The notes below the pieces were generated by a model that saw only the letters and a list, made by a program, of their open reading frames with translations, was not told the DNA's origin and ran no database searches. From NCBI GenBank assembly GCA_024642525.1, contig JAHEAX010000014.1, positions 1 to 53,343 on the forward strand: 53,343 nt of DNA. Direction: 5' to 3'. The position numbers and the translations under genes are program-made. Shown one piece after another: positions 33,225 to 40,322 of the stretch. The stretch comes from Erythrobacteraceae bacterium. GTDB taxonomy: Bacteria > Pseudomonadota > Alphaproteobacteria > Sphingomonadales > Sphingomonadaceae. Position 1 is the first letter of the stretch, and each line of letters starts with the position of its first letter.

Positions 33225-33388
33225 CAGTCTGTTTCCGGCGGGGGTGCCTTGGGGGCGGCAGGCTTTTCCTCGGCCTTGTCCTTGCGCTTGGATGCATAGA
33301 GCAATGCTGCGGCAATCGCGGCTGAACCAATCGCAGCGCCAGCCAGGGCGGCCTTGCCGCCGAGCGTAGTTGGGATTTTTTTCGTCAT
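33224..33388 (-). CDS. Small membrane protein between leuC and leuD
   Basis: A 54-residue ORF reading [17 protein letters not shown] and continuing through a hydrophobic alanine-rich helix (residues about 11-32) to a highly charged Lys/Pro/Ala tail ending PPPETD. The ATG is preceded by a good ribosome site (GGTAGGAT) and the stop overlaps the leuD start by one base, indicating translational coupling. It looks like a single-pass membrane protein with a cytoplasmic charged tail. It has no recognised family. Its short length makes it easy to miss in automated annotation. Confidence 0.72.
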   Translation of the reverse strand: MTKKIPTTLGGKAALAGAAIGSAAIAAALLYASKRKDKAEEKPAAPKAPPPETD

Positions 33389-33512
33389 ATCCTACCTATG
33401 TGGCCAGCGTGATAGCGCTTCAAGATGCGCGGTGCCGGCAATGTGGATTTTCGCGGCGAACTGCAAGTCTGTATGGGCTAGCCAGCACAGTGCGAAGTGT
33501 AAAGCAGGCCGG

Positions 33513-34943
33513 TCAGGTCAATTCACGCACATCGGCAATGCGCCCCGTGACTGCGGCGGCAGCTGCCATGGCGGGAGACATCAGATGCGTGCGCGCGCCT
33601 GGCCCTTGCCGGCCCACGAAATTGCGATTGCTGGTGGAAGCGCAGCGTTCACCCGGCGGAACCTTGTCGGGGTTCATCCCGAGGCAGGCCGAACACCCGG
33701 GTTCGCGCCATTCGAACCCCGCGTCGGTGAAAATCTTGTCCAGCCCTTCTTCCTCTGCCTGCATTTTCACGAGGCCGGAACCGGGCACCACGATGGCCCA
33801 TTTGACATTGTCTGCCTTGTGGCGGCCGCGCAGAACATCGGCTGCGGCGCGCAGGTCTTCGATGCGGCTGTTGGTGCAACTGCCGATAAAGATATTCTGG
33901 ACGCTGACATCGCACATCGCCTGGCCGGGTGTAAGGCCCATATATTCGATGCTTTTCTGCGCTGCAGCCTGTTTTGACGGGTCGGCAAAACTTGCCGGAT
34001 CAGGGACGACACCGCCCACTGGCACCACATCTTCGGGGCTGGTTCCCCAGGTCACCGTGGGTTGCACGGCAGATGCATCAATCGTCACGCTCTTGTCGAA
34101 CTGTGCACCAGGGTCCGTTGCGAGCGAGCGCCACCAGTTGACGGCTGCATCCCAATCATTGCCAGTGGGCGACAGGGGGCGGCCCTTGAGATAGGCAAAT
34201 GTGGTATCATCCGGCGCGATAAGGCCGGCTCGTGCGCCTGCCTCGATGGACATGTTGCAAACTGTCAGCCTGCCTTCCACGCTCATTTCTTCAAAGACCC
34301 GCCCGCGATATTCGATCACATGGCCAGTGCCGCCAGCGGTGCCGACCACGCCGATGATGTGAAGGATAAGGTCCTTTGCGGTCACGCCGGGGCCAAGCAG
34401 GCCCTCGACCACGACTTCCATGGTTTTTGACCGTTTGAGCAGCAGGGTCTGGGTTGCCAGCACATGTTCGACTTCGCTCGTGCCGATACCGAATGCCAGT
34501 GCGCCCACGCCTCCATGGGCGGCTGTATGGGAATCGCCGCAAACGATGGTGGCGCCGGGCAGTGAAAAGCCCTGTTCGGGGCCCACGACATGGACGATGC
34601 CTTGTTCAGCGGCGGATGCATCGATGTAGCGAATGCCGAATGCAGGCGCGTTTGCTTCCAGTGCAGCAAGCTGGGCGGCGCTTTGCGGGTCGGCAATCGG
34701 AATGCGTTTGCCATTGGCATCAAGGCGCGCGGTCGTGGGCAGATTATGGTCCGGCACGGCCAGCGTCAGGTCGGGTCTGCGGACCTTGCGCCCTGCAAGG
34801 CGAAGGGCTTCGAATGCCTGCGGGCTGGTTACTTCGTGGACGAGATGCCGGTCGATGAAAACGAGGCTGGTGCCATCATCGCGGGTTTCCACCACATGGG
34901 CGTCCCAGATCTTGTCATAAAGGGTGCGGGGTTTGCTTGCCAT
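33513..34943 (-). CDS. leuC: 3-isopropylmalate dehydratase large subunit
   Basis: A 476-residue aconitase-fold subunit carrying a [4Fe-4S] cluster. Cluster ligands are Cys356 in GSCTNSR and Cys417 and Cys420 in [12 protein letters not shown], with spacing as in the E. coli enzyme. It begins [18 protein letters not shown]; an in-frame ATG 12 codons earlier is less likely. It heads a leftward run leuC - small ORF - leuD - quinone reductase, with 124 bp between leuC and the small ORF. No leuA or leuB is in the window. Confidence 0.96.
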   Translation of the reverse strand: MASKPRTLYDKIWDAHVVETRDDGTSLVFIDRHLVHEVTSPQAFEALRLAGRKVRRPDLTLAVPDHNLPTTARLDANGKRIPIADPQSAAQLAALEANAPAFGIRYIDASAAEQGIVHVVGPEQGFSLPGATIVCGDSHTAAHGGVGALAFGIGTSEVEHVLATQTLLLKRSKTMEVVVEGLLGPGVTAKDLILHIIGVVGTAGGTGHVIEYRGRVFEEMSVEGRLTVCNMSIEAGARAGLIAPDDTTFAYLKGRPLSPTGNDWDAAVNWWRSLATDPGAQFDKSVTIDASAVQPTVTWGTSPEDVVPVGGVVPDPASFADPSKQAAAQKSIEYMGLTPGQAMCDVSVQNIFIGSCTNSRIEDLRAAADVLRGRHKADNVKWAIVVPGSGLVKMQAEEEGLDKIFTDAGFEWREPGCSACLGMNPDKVPPGERCASTSNRNFVGRQGPGARTHLMSPAMAAAAAVTGRIADVRELT

Positions 34944-35044
34944 GCCCGGAAAATAGCGGCCTATGGGCAACAGTGGCAAGCCAAGTTGGGCGCAGGAAAT
35001 GCCTAGTCATGGAAAGTAAAGCTTTGGACGCCTAACTAACACCC

Positions 35045-35452
35045 ATGTCAGCAAAACCATACAGCTTCCCGATCAATATCATTCCGACCGATATTGATTT
35101 CATGGGACACGTGAACAACGCCCGTTATCTGGGCTGGGTGCAGGACGCGGTGCTTTCGCACTGGCGCAACATTGCCCCGCCGGAAGCTGTCGCCAGCCGT
35201 GCCTGGGTGGCACTGAAGCACGAGATTACCTACCGGAAACCGGCGTTTCTGGATGATGTCGTCATTGCGCGCACCGTTCTGGAAAGCATCAAGGGCGCAC
35301 GCGCATTCTACCACACCGTGATCGAACGGGGTGAAGATGTGCTGGCCGAAATCCAGTCCAGCTGGTGCTGCATCGATGCCGAAACATTGCGCCCTGCGCG
35401 AATCGGTGAAGAAGTCGCCCGCTTTTTCTTCCCCCGCGAAGAGCAGGCCTGA
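35045..35452 (+). CDS. Acyl-CoA thioesterase, 4HBT hot-dog family
   Basis: A 135-residue single hot-dog protein. It has TDIDFMGHVNNARYLGWVQDA, the DFMGHVNNARY segment being the catalytic motif (Asp and the MGHVNN turn), plus LKHEITYRKPAFLDDVVIA. Similar proteins hydrolyse 4-hydroxybenzoyl-CoA, short acyl-CoA or acyl-ACP. It is 80 bp upstream of the carotenoid hydroxylase gene in the same direction. Substrate is unknown. Confidence 0.85.
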   Translation: MSAKPYSFPINIIPTDIDFMGHVNNARYLGWVQDAVLSHWRNIAPPEAVASRAWVALKHEITYRKPAFLDDVVIARTVLESIKGARAFYHTVIERGEDVLAEIQSSWCCIDAETLRPARIGEEVARFFFPREEQA

Positions 35453-35531
35453 CGGCCAGCGGCAGGACATTCCTGCCAAACGCAGCTTTGCGGGCCTGTA
35501 TTTCTGTTCGTAACAGGACTATTCTGTTTTC

Positions 35532-36086
35532 ATGAACTGGCTTGTCCCCACACTGATCGTGCTTGCCACCATCATGGCGATGGAATGGGTCGCATGGTCG
35601 AGCCATAAATACATCATGCATGGATGGGGCTGGGGCTGGCACCGTGACCATCACGAACCGCACGATAATCTGCTGGAAAAGAATGACCTCTACGGCATCG
35701 TCGGCGCGGTGATGAGCATTTCGATGTTTGCGCTGGGCAGCCCGATGGTGCTGGGCGCGGATACCTGGTGGCCCGCGACATGGATCGGTCTCGGCATCCT
35801 GGGCTATGGCATCATCTACACGCTGGTGCATGACGGGCTGGTCCACCAGCGCTATTTTCGCTGGGTGCCCAAGCGCGGCTATGCCAAGCGGCTGGTGCAG
35901 GCGCACAAGCTGCACCATGCAACCATCGGCAAGGAGGGCGGGGTCAGTTTCGGCTTCCTGCTCGCCCGCGACCCTGCGGCGCTGAAGGCGGATCTACGCC
36001 GCCAGCGCGAGGCGGGAATTGCCGTGGTGCGTGATGCGCAGATCAGCGCGCGCGAAAATGCGGAAAGCGCCGCAGACGCGGCCTAG
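35532..36086 (+). CDS. crtZ: Beta-carotene hydroxylase, CrtZ type
   Basis: A 184-residue di-iron membrane hydroxylase adding 3-hydroxyl groups to beta-ionone rings, giving zeaxanthin. The histidine motifs are present in order: HKYIMH (residues 25-30), HRDHHEPH (37-44), then HDGLVHQRY and HKLHHAT near residue 120. Membrane segments lie around residues 5-22 and 55-100. The C-terminal 25 residues are Ala/Arg rich and variable. Its presence fits pigmented Erythrobacteraceae and sphingomonads. The other carotenoid genes are elsewhere. Confidence 0.93.
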   Translation: MNWLVPTLIVLATIMAMEWVAWSSHKYIMHGWGWGWHRDHHEPHDNLLEKNDLYGIVGAVMSISMFALGSPMVLGADTWWPATWIGLGILGYGIIYTLVHDGLVHQRYFRWVPKRGYAKRLVQAHKLHHATIGKEGGVSFGFLLARDPAALKADLRRQREAGIAVVRDAQISARENAESAADAA

Positions 36087-36095
36087 GCCAGCGAG

Positions 36096-36443
36096 TTATT
36101 CGTTGCGGGTCGCGATCCAGCTTCCGGCAATCAGCAATATCGCAATCGACAGATAGACCCACGGCGCGCCAAGTGTTGCGCCGGTAAAGATCGCGCCTGC
36201 CGCCATTGCGGTGAGGGCTGCCAGTTTTGCCGGGCGGGATATGGCGCGCCTTTCGCGCCAGTCGCGCAATTGCGGCCCCCACGTGGGGTGATCCAGCAGC
36301 TTGCGTTCCCACGCAGGGTTGCTTCGCGCAAAACATAATGCCGCCAGCAGCAGGAACGGCACAGTCGGCATGATCGGCAATACCGCGCCAACAATGCCGA
36401 GGCCGAGCGCTACCAACCCTGCTACAAGAAAGAAGATGCGCAT
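36096..36443 (-). CDS. YbaN/DUF454 small inner-membrane protein
   Basis: A 115-residue protein with hydrophobic segments near residues 1-25, 30-45 and 78-110 and the family core LGIVGAVLPIMPTVPFLLLA, CFARSNPAWERKLLDHP and RAISRPAKLAAL. DUF454 proteins are inner-membrane proteins of unknown function. It follows the SufE gene by 13 bases in the leftward run, so it may be at the tail of the same transcript. Confidence 0.85.
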   Translation of the reverse strand: MRIFFLVAGLVALGLGIVGAVLPIMPTVPFLLLAALCFARSNPAWERKLLDHPTWGPQLRDWRERRAISRPAKLAALTAMAAGAIFTGATLGAPWVYLSIAILLIAGSWIATRNE

Positions 36444-36456
36444 GGCGGGGGCTGCC

Positions 36457-36864
36457 TCAGGCCTGTGCCAGACGGGCCGCGTGCTCTTTTACCAGCGAAA
36501 TCATGTTGGGGACGCCCTGTGTGCGATTGGATGAAAGCTGGTTCTTGAGATCGAACGGTGCAAGCGCGGCAGTGACATCCATCTGTGCGACATCGGCAGC
36601 GGCCCTGTCTTGTACTGCGGCGATTACCAGGGCGACAATGCCCTTGGTGATGGCGGCATTGCTGTCTGCGAGGAAATGCAATTTCGTCTTGTCGCCGGTG
36701 GGGTAAACCCAGACACTGGCCGAACATCCGCGCACCAGCGTCGCATCGGTCTTGAGGGCATCGGGCATGGAATCCAGTTCCCGGCCCAGTTCAATCAACA
36801 GGCGGTAACGCTCGTCGCCTTCGAGGAATTCATATTCTTCGGCTATATCTTCGAGTGTTCTCAT
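36457..36864 (-). CDS. sufE: SufE-family sulfur acceptor protein
   Basis: A 135-residue SufE-fold protein that accepts persulfide sulfur from a cysteine desulfurase for iron-sulfur cluster building. Active Cys47 is in LVRGCSASVWVYP, preceded by RYRLLIELGRELDSMPDALK, as in the family. Standard length. It lies 24 bases after the last of the small psp-linked genes and may share their transcript or have its own promoter. No SufS is in the window; CsdE is the close alternative. Confidence 0.9.
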   Translation of the reverse strand: MRTLEDIAEEYEFLEGDERYRLLIELGRELDSMPDALKTDATLVRGCSASVWVYPTGDKTKLHFLADSNAAITKGIVALVIAAVQDRAAADVAQMDVTAALAPFDLKNQLSSNRTQGVPNMISLVKEHAARLAQA

Positions 36865-36888
36865 ATGCCTGCATCTAGCAGCACGGAA

Positions 36889-37140
36889 TTACAGGTCTAC
36901 CCCGCTCGCAATGGCTTCCAGCTTGCGGATGCGTTCTTTCAAATCGGCAATTTCGATCCGCGCGGTGCCGATACCGTTACCGCTGTCGATCTCGTAATTG
37001 GTGCTGTGCGCTGCCGCGGACAGTCGTTCAAGCTCGCGCTCTTTCAGGGCCAGCCAGCCTTGCCAGCCGCGCAGGGCGACCAGGGCAATCATGCCAATTC
37101 CGGCAAGGGCCAGTGCAGCAATGATGATCTGTTCACTCAT
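36889..37140 (-). CDS. PspB-like small protein, paralogue 5 of the psp-linked array
   Basis: An 83-residue protein with one N-terminal membrane helix (residues about 4-26, IIIAALALAGIGMIALVAL) and a charged helical remainder ending in IADLKERIRKLEAIASGVDL (residues 64-83). That end matches the signature of its neighbours (K/E-R-I/V-x-x-L/V-E-x-I-A/V-T/S), the same part of PspB that forms its cytoplasmic coiled coil. It is separated from paralogue 4 by 64 bp and is the last of the array. It is the most truncated copy, lacking the IExLR tail. Function is unknown. Confidence 0.75.
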   Translation of the reverse strand: MSEQIIIAALALAGIGMIALVALRGWQGWLALKERELERLSAAAHSTNYEIDSGNGIGTARIEIADLKERIRKLEAIASGVDL

Positions 37141-37204
37141 TCTAGGTCCTCCCTTTGAACCCCGACCACAAATCCGGCCTGTGATATTTCCCTGTCTGTC
37201 CCGC

Positions 37205-37480
37205 CTATTTGTCCCTCAGGCGTTCAATTTCGTCGGCAATGGCCTTCGTGTCGCGTGTGCTGGCGCTGTTCGCATCGGTAGCGATCCGCTCCAGCACCTT
37301 GATCCGTTCGCGCAGGTCCATCACTTCGCCCTGCAATTCCCGCTCGCGGTTTGTAATCGCGGGCGGTTCACCCGTGTTGCCTGCGTCTCCGCGCCGCCTG
37401 TCCGAATGGCTACGCGACCGCATTACGCCGGCAATCGCGGAAATCAGCACGATCAGAACGACTGCGGTTGCCCAGCTCAT
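37205..37480 (-). CDS. PspB-like small protein, paralogue 4
   Basis: A 91-residue protein. A membrane helix spans residues about 3-20 (WATAVVLIVLISAIAGVM), followed by a polar linker with RSRSHSDRRRGD and a coiled-coil segment DLRERIKVLERIATDANSAS (residues 55-74). It ends ADEIERLRDK. Both the VLERIATD core and the IERLR tail are shared with its neighbours. The start overlaps the stop of paralogue 3 by 4 bases (ATGA), so translation is coupled. Confidence 0.8.
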   Translation of the reverse strand: MSWATAVVLIVLISAIAGVMRSRSHSDRRRGDAGNTGEPPAITNRERELQGEVMDLRERIKVLERIATDANSASTRDTKAIADEIERLRDK

Positions 37481-37782
37481 GCTTTCTGCCTTTCCTCGGC
37501 CGGCGCGAAGCCGGCGTCCGCCGAACCTCGCAGGTTCTCAATCTGCAGGGCAAGGTCCTGCCCGCGATCGGTGGCGAGGCGTTCCAGCACCCTGACGCGC
37601 TGTTCCAGCTGTTCGATCTTGCGCGCGGCATCAGGGCTCTGGTTGCCAGCCTTTGCCGCTTCAAGTTCCAGCTTGCGTTCCTTGAAACGGAGGTCCCGCT
37701 TGTGGATCGAGCTGCCAACGCTGAGCGCCAGAAATACGATCATCAGGATCGTGCCGAAGACAATGAGCAGATCGGTATTCAT
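37477..37782 (-). CDS. PspB-like small protein, paralogue 3
   Basis: A 101-residue protein. It has an N-terminal membrane helix (residues 4-23, DLLIVFGTILMIVFLALSVG), then a basic stretch KRDLRFKERKLELEAAKAG, then the signature EQRVRVLERLATDRGQDLAL (residues 60-79) and IENLR. The ATG at 37782 overlaps the previous stop by one base (TGATG); a TTG one codon earlier would overlap by four. The helix-plus-coil layout suggests a membrane-tethered coiled coil that could oligomerise with its paralogues or PspB/C. Confidence 0.8.
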   Translation of the reverse strand: MNTDLLIVFGTILMIVFLALSVGSSIHKRDLRFKERKLELEAAKAGNQSPDAARKIEQLEQRVRVLERLATDRGQDLALQIENLRGSADAGFAPAEERQKA

Positions 37783-38132
37783 CAACGCGCCCCTTCGCCG
37801 TCGACTGCCCTCAGCGGCGCGCCATTGGCGCGGTCATCGCGGAGCCGTTCAATCTCGTGCGTCAGGCCGTAGCCGCTGTCAGTGACGATGCGTTCTACCA
37901 CGGCGAGGCGGTCCTTCATCGACCCGACTTCGGCGCGAAGCTGGGCGTTTTCCTGCGTCAGCAGACTGACCCTTTCCTTCGCTTCATTGTCGGTCTTCGG
38001 GTAGATTGCCTTGCCCCAGCTGTTTTCCAGCGGGTAGCCGTGGCGGACCCTGATCCAGGTCGTGGCGACCCAGCCGATCATTCCGGCGACGCCGACAATC
38101 GCGATGACTTGCGGGGTGAATTCAATTGGCAT
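37782..38132 (-). CDS. PspB-like small protein, paralogue 2
   Basis: A 116-residue protein. The membrane helix is residues 8-26 (QVIAIVGVAGMIGWVATTW). A linker with YPLENSWGKAIYPK and a heptad-like helix (SLLTQENAQLRAEVGSMKD) lead to the signature DRLAVVERIVTDSGYGLTHE (residues 74-93) and IERLRDDR. It has the longest coil of the array. TGATG junctions at both ends tie it into the transcript. Confidence 0.8.
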   Translation of the reverse strand: MPIEFTPQVIAIVGVAGMIGWVATTWIRVRHGYPLENSWGKAIYPKTDNEAKERVSLLTQENAQLRAEVGSMKDRLAVVERIVTDSGYGLTHEIERLRDDRANGAPLRAVDGEGAR

Positions 38133-38443
38133 CAGACCCGCTCCTGCTTTTCAAGGCCAAGAGGAACGCCATTTCCCTGGCTTTCAACTTCGCGGGTATC
38201 GCGAAGGGCCTCGATTTGCGTGGCGATGTCGTATCCGCGGTCGGTTACGATACGCTCCAGCACGCGGACGCGTTCTTCCAGTTCTTTGGAGTGGGACGCA
38301 TATTGCGCGGCCTTTTCGGCGCTATGCTGCGCTGTCGCCGCGATGCGCTTTTCTTCCAGCTTCTTCTGGCTGCCGATCCAGACGATCCCCAAAACCATCA
38401 GGAACGGTGCGGAAACAGCCACCAGTCCAATCAAATCACCCAT
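38132..38443 (-). CDS. PspB-like small protein, paralogue 1
   Basis: A 103-residue protein. The membrane helix is residues 4-23 (LIGLVAVSAPFLMVLGIVWI). A charged coil follows (KKLEEKRIAATAQHSAEKAA), then EERVRVLERIVTDRGYDIAT (residues 56-75) and IEALR. Of the five it is the most PspB-like in spacing between helix and signature. It starts 26 bp after the pspC stop and overlaps paralogue 2 by one base. Confidence 0.82.
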   Translation of the reverse strand: MGDLIGLVAVSAPFLMVLGIVWIGSQKKLEEKRIAATAQHSAEKAAQYASHSKELEERVRVLERIVTDRGYDIATQIEALRDTREVESQGNGVPLGLEKQERV

Positions 38444-38469
38444 TTCAATGCTCCCCTAAATCTTCGTAA

Positions 38470-38847
38470 TCAGCGCAGGCGTTCGATTTCGGCCGAAAGC
38501 CGCGGATTGCTGGTGACGTAATATGCTTCCACGTCAGCCAGGCGGCGGTCCACGTCGCGGAACCTTGCGCGCACTTCACGTGCTGTGCGGGCTGGCGACT
38601 GGCGCACGCGCTGCCAGTATTTCTGTTCTTCATGGTCGACGTAAAGGTGTGCCGGTTTCTTGTTCAGCAGCACGCCTGCGATGAAGTAGAAAGGAATGGT
38701 CGAACCGCCGGTCATGAAGGTCAGCGCGATTGCACCGAGCCGGACCCAGATGGCGTTGACCCCGGTGTAGTCTGCCACACCTGCGCATACGCCCATCAGC
38801 TTTGCATTCTGCTTGTCCCGGTAAAGGGTGGTGCGTTCGCTGGTCAT
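38470..38847 (-). CDS. pspC: PspC-domain phage-shock protein
   Basis: A 125-residue membrane protein. The PspC domain (residues about 5-65) reads LYRDKQNAKLMGVCAGVADY, then WVRLGAIALTFMTGGSTIPF and FIAGVLLNKKP. The C-terminal region is a coiled helix ending DVDRRLADVEAYYVTSNPRL and SAEIERLR, which echoes the signature in PspB and in the downstream paralogues. In E. coli PspC with PspB senses inner-membrane stress and releases PspA from PspF. It overlaps pspB by 4 bases (ATGA). Confidence 0.92.
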   Translation of the reverse strand: MTSERTTLYRDKQNAKLMGVCAGVADYTGVNAIWVRLGAIALTFMTGGSTIPFYFIAGVLLNKKPAHLYVDHEEQKYWQRVRQSPARTAREVRARFRDVDRRLADVEAYYVTSNPRLSAEIERLR

Positions 38848-39140
38848 ATGCTGGTTCCTTTCTTTTCAGCCAGCAGGCGGTCGAGTTCGCGCAGTGGCTG
38901 GTTGTCGATTTCACGGTCATGGGCGAGGCGCGATGGCTTGAATTCGGGATTGTCCGAAGCGACCAGGCGCTCGACGGTGTCCATCCGGTCATCCAGGCGC
39001 TTGGCCAGGTGGTAAAGCTCATCCAGCAGCTGTTCGTCGTCGCCGGTAATGGTCGCGGCGGTTTTCCACTTGGTGATGTAGTGGAAGATGATCCACGGCA
39101 GGCCAAGCACGACGGCTGGTATGATGATGATTTCTTCCAT
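38844..39140 (-). CDS. pspB: PspB phage-shock protein
   Basis: A 98-residue protein, longer than the E. coli form (about 74). The N-terminal membrane helix (residues 3-22, EIIIIPAVVLGLPWIIFHYI) and the coiled region LYHLAKRLDDRMDTVERLVA with SDNPEF match the PspB end (RIQALESILDAEHPNW-type). A C-terminal extension DREIDNQPLRELDRLLAEKK is added. It starts 3 bases after the pspA stop. It should form the membrane sensor with PspC. Confidence 0.9.
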   Translation of the reverse strand: MEEIIIIPAVVLGLPWIIFHYITKWKTAATITGDDEQLLDELYHLAKRLDDRMDTVERLVASDNPEFKPSRLAHDREIDNQPLRELDRLLAEKKGTSI

Positions 39141-39143
39141 TAC

Positions 39144-39830
39144 TTAGACATCCTTCTTTTCGTTGCCGCTCATGGCGCGCTTCATTGCTTCCAATTCCTC
39201 GTCGATCTTGTCAGCGCCTTCCAGCGCGGCAATTTCGTCGGACAGGGATGGTTTGTTGGTGCCATCTGCGATGCTCAGCGCATCAGCGCGGCCTTCGGCA
39301 TAATCGACCCGGCGTTCCAGCTGGTCGAAACGTGACAGGGCTTCATCGACCCGCTCGGTGGAAAGCAGGGTCCGCAGTTTCACGCGGTTTTCAGCGCTTT
39401 CGAGGCGGGCTGCAATCGCGGTCTGGCGGCTGCGGGCTTCGCGCAGGCGGTTCTGCAGCTTGTCGATGTCCTGTTCATAGGCGCGCAAGGCATCGTCGAG
39501 CACGGCGATTTCAGCGCCGAGCTGCTGCGCCATGTCAGCGGCTTTCTTCTTTTCAACCAGTGCGGCGCGGGCCAGGTCTTCGCGGTCCTTGCTCAGCGCC
39601 AGCTGGGCCTTTTCGCCCCAGTCGGCCTGCAGCTTGTCCAGCTTGACCGTGTGGCGGTGCATTTCCTTCTGGTCTGCAATGGTGCGGGCCGCACTTGCGC
39701 GGACTTCAACCAGCGTTTCCTCCATTTCGAGGATGATCATGCGGATCATTTTTGCCGGGTCGTCTGCCTTGTCCAGCATATCGTTGAAGTTGGCTGCGAT
39801 GATGTCACGTGTGCGGCTGAAAATTCCCAT
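39144..39830 (-). CDS. pspA: PspA phage-shock membrane-stabilising protein (possible N-terminal extension to 40016)
   Basis: A 228-residue coiled-coil ESCRT-III-like protein beginning MGIFSRTRDIIAANFNDMLD, the canonical PspA opening. It is continuously helical to about residue 180, then has a linker and a charged terminal helix ending KRAMSGNEKKDV. It binds the membrane when energised by damage and otherwise inhibits PspF. The start has a GGAG ribosome site 8 bases upstream. The frame stays open upstream to an ATG at 40016, which overlaps the stop of a 50-codon ORF by 4 bases (ATGA). Use of that start would add 62 Pro/Ser/Arg-rich residues and give a 290-residue form. Which start is used is unresolved. 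Confidence 0.9.
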   Translation of the reverse strand: MGIFSRTRDIIAANFNDMLDKADDPAKMIRMIILEMEETLVEVRASAARTIADQKEMHRHTVKLDKLQADWGEKAQLALSKDREDLARAALVEKKKAADMAQQLGAEIAVLDDALRAYEQDIDKLQNRLREARSRQTAIAARLESAENRVKLRTLLSTERVDEALSRFDQLERRVDYAEGRADALSIADGTNKPSLSDEIAALEGADKIDEELEAMKRAMSGNEKKDV

Positions 39831-40012
39831 CAAGGGTACTCCGGAAAAATTGAATTCACTGTTCGGCGAAGAAGGCTTTGCCTGGGTCGGTGTCGGGGTG
39901 CGACGCAGACGTTCGACTTCGGATTCGAAACGTGAAGGGGTGCTGCGGGCCGAAGCGCTGCTGGGGGGCGTGTTACGCTCCGGCCCGAGGGGGTTCGTGT
40001 CAGATTGATCGG

Positions 40013-40165
40013 TCATGCCAACTCCACTGCTTCGCAATTCATTGTCGCAGCAAAGGCAGGGGTGGCCTGCATCTGCGTGCTCAATGCCACGAACGCGACC
40101 ATGGCAAGAATGCTTGCGGTGGCGGCCTGGCCCAGTTTCGACTGGAAAAAGCGACGGTTATACAT
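40013..40165 (-). CDS. 50-residue exported or membrane peptide, first ORF behind the psp sigma-54 promoter
   Basis: A 50-codon ORF starting MYNRRFFQSKLGQAATASIL. It has a hydrophobic stretch to about residue 40 (MVAFVALSTQMQATPAFA) that resembles a signal peptide with an AFA-A cleavage site, and ends NCEAVELA. The ATG follows GGAAGGAAC, an excellent ribosome site, and lies about 27 nt after the predicted start of the sigma-54 transcript. Its stop overlaps the in-frame upstream start of PspA (ATGA). It was found by reading the leader, being too short for usual annotation. It could be a small regulatory or stress peptide. Confidence 0.7.
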   Translation of the reverse strand: MYNRRFFQSKLGQAATASILAMVAFVALSTQMQATPAFAATMNCEAVELA

Positions 40166-40203
40166 GGTGTGGTTCCTTCCCGAACTTGGTGTTGTTCACC
40201 TTT

Positions 40204-40221
40204 CAGCAAGGAGCGTGCCAA
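40204..40221 (-). promoter_or_regulatory. Sigma-54 promoter of the psp operon
   Basis: Read on the minus strand, TTGGCACGCTCCTTGCTG matches the -24/-12 consensus TGGCACG-N4-TTGCW in full, with GG and GC ten bases apart. Transcription would start near 40192, just ahead of the 50-codon ORF. It lies between the divergent pspF activator gene and pspA, as in E. coli. Confidence 0.88.
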
Positions 40222-40252
40222 ACCGTGGAATTGGCTGATTTGCACCAGTTTT

Positions 40253-40290
40253 CAAACGTGATATGGTTTGCCTATTGGTGGCACTTGCCA
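40253..40290. promoter_or_regulatory. Candidate PspF upstream activating sites
   Basis: Two inverted repeats lie 30-70 bp upstream of the sigma-54 promoter: CAAAC-N8-GTTTG (40253-40270) and TGGCACTTGCCA (40279-40290). Position is right for an enhancer-binding protein such as PspF. The second overlaps the -35 of the likely pspF promoter, which would allow autorepression. Assignment to PspF is inference. Confidence 0.45.
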
Positions 40291-40314
40291 ACAATCGGGA
40301 AAATTTCCTATAGG
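40285..40314 (+). promoter_or_regulatory. Candidate sigma-70 promoter of pspF
   Basis: TTGCCA (40285-40290), an 18-bp spacer and TATAGG (40309-40314) fit a sigma-70-type promoter. Transcription would start within a few bases of the GTG/ATG at 40320/40323, giving a leaderless or nearly leaderless mRNA. No ribosome site is otherwise seen. Confidence 0.5.
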
Positions 40315-40322
40315 TTGGGGTG

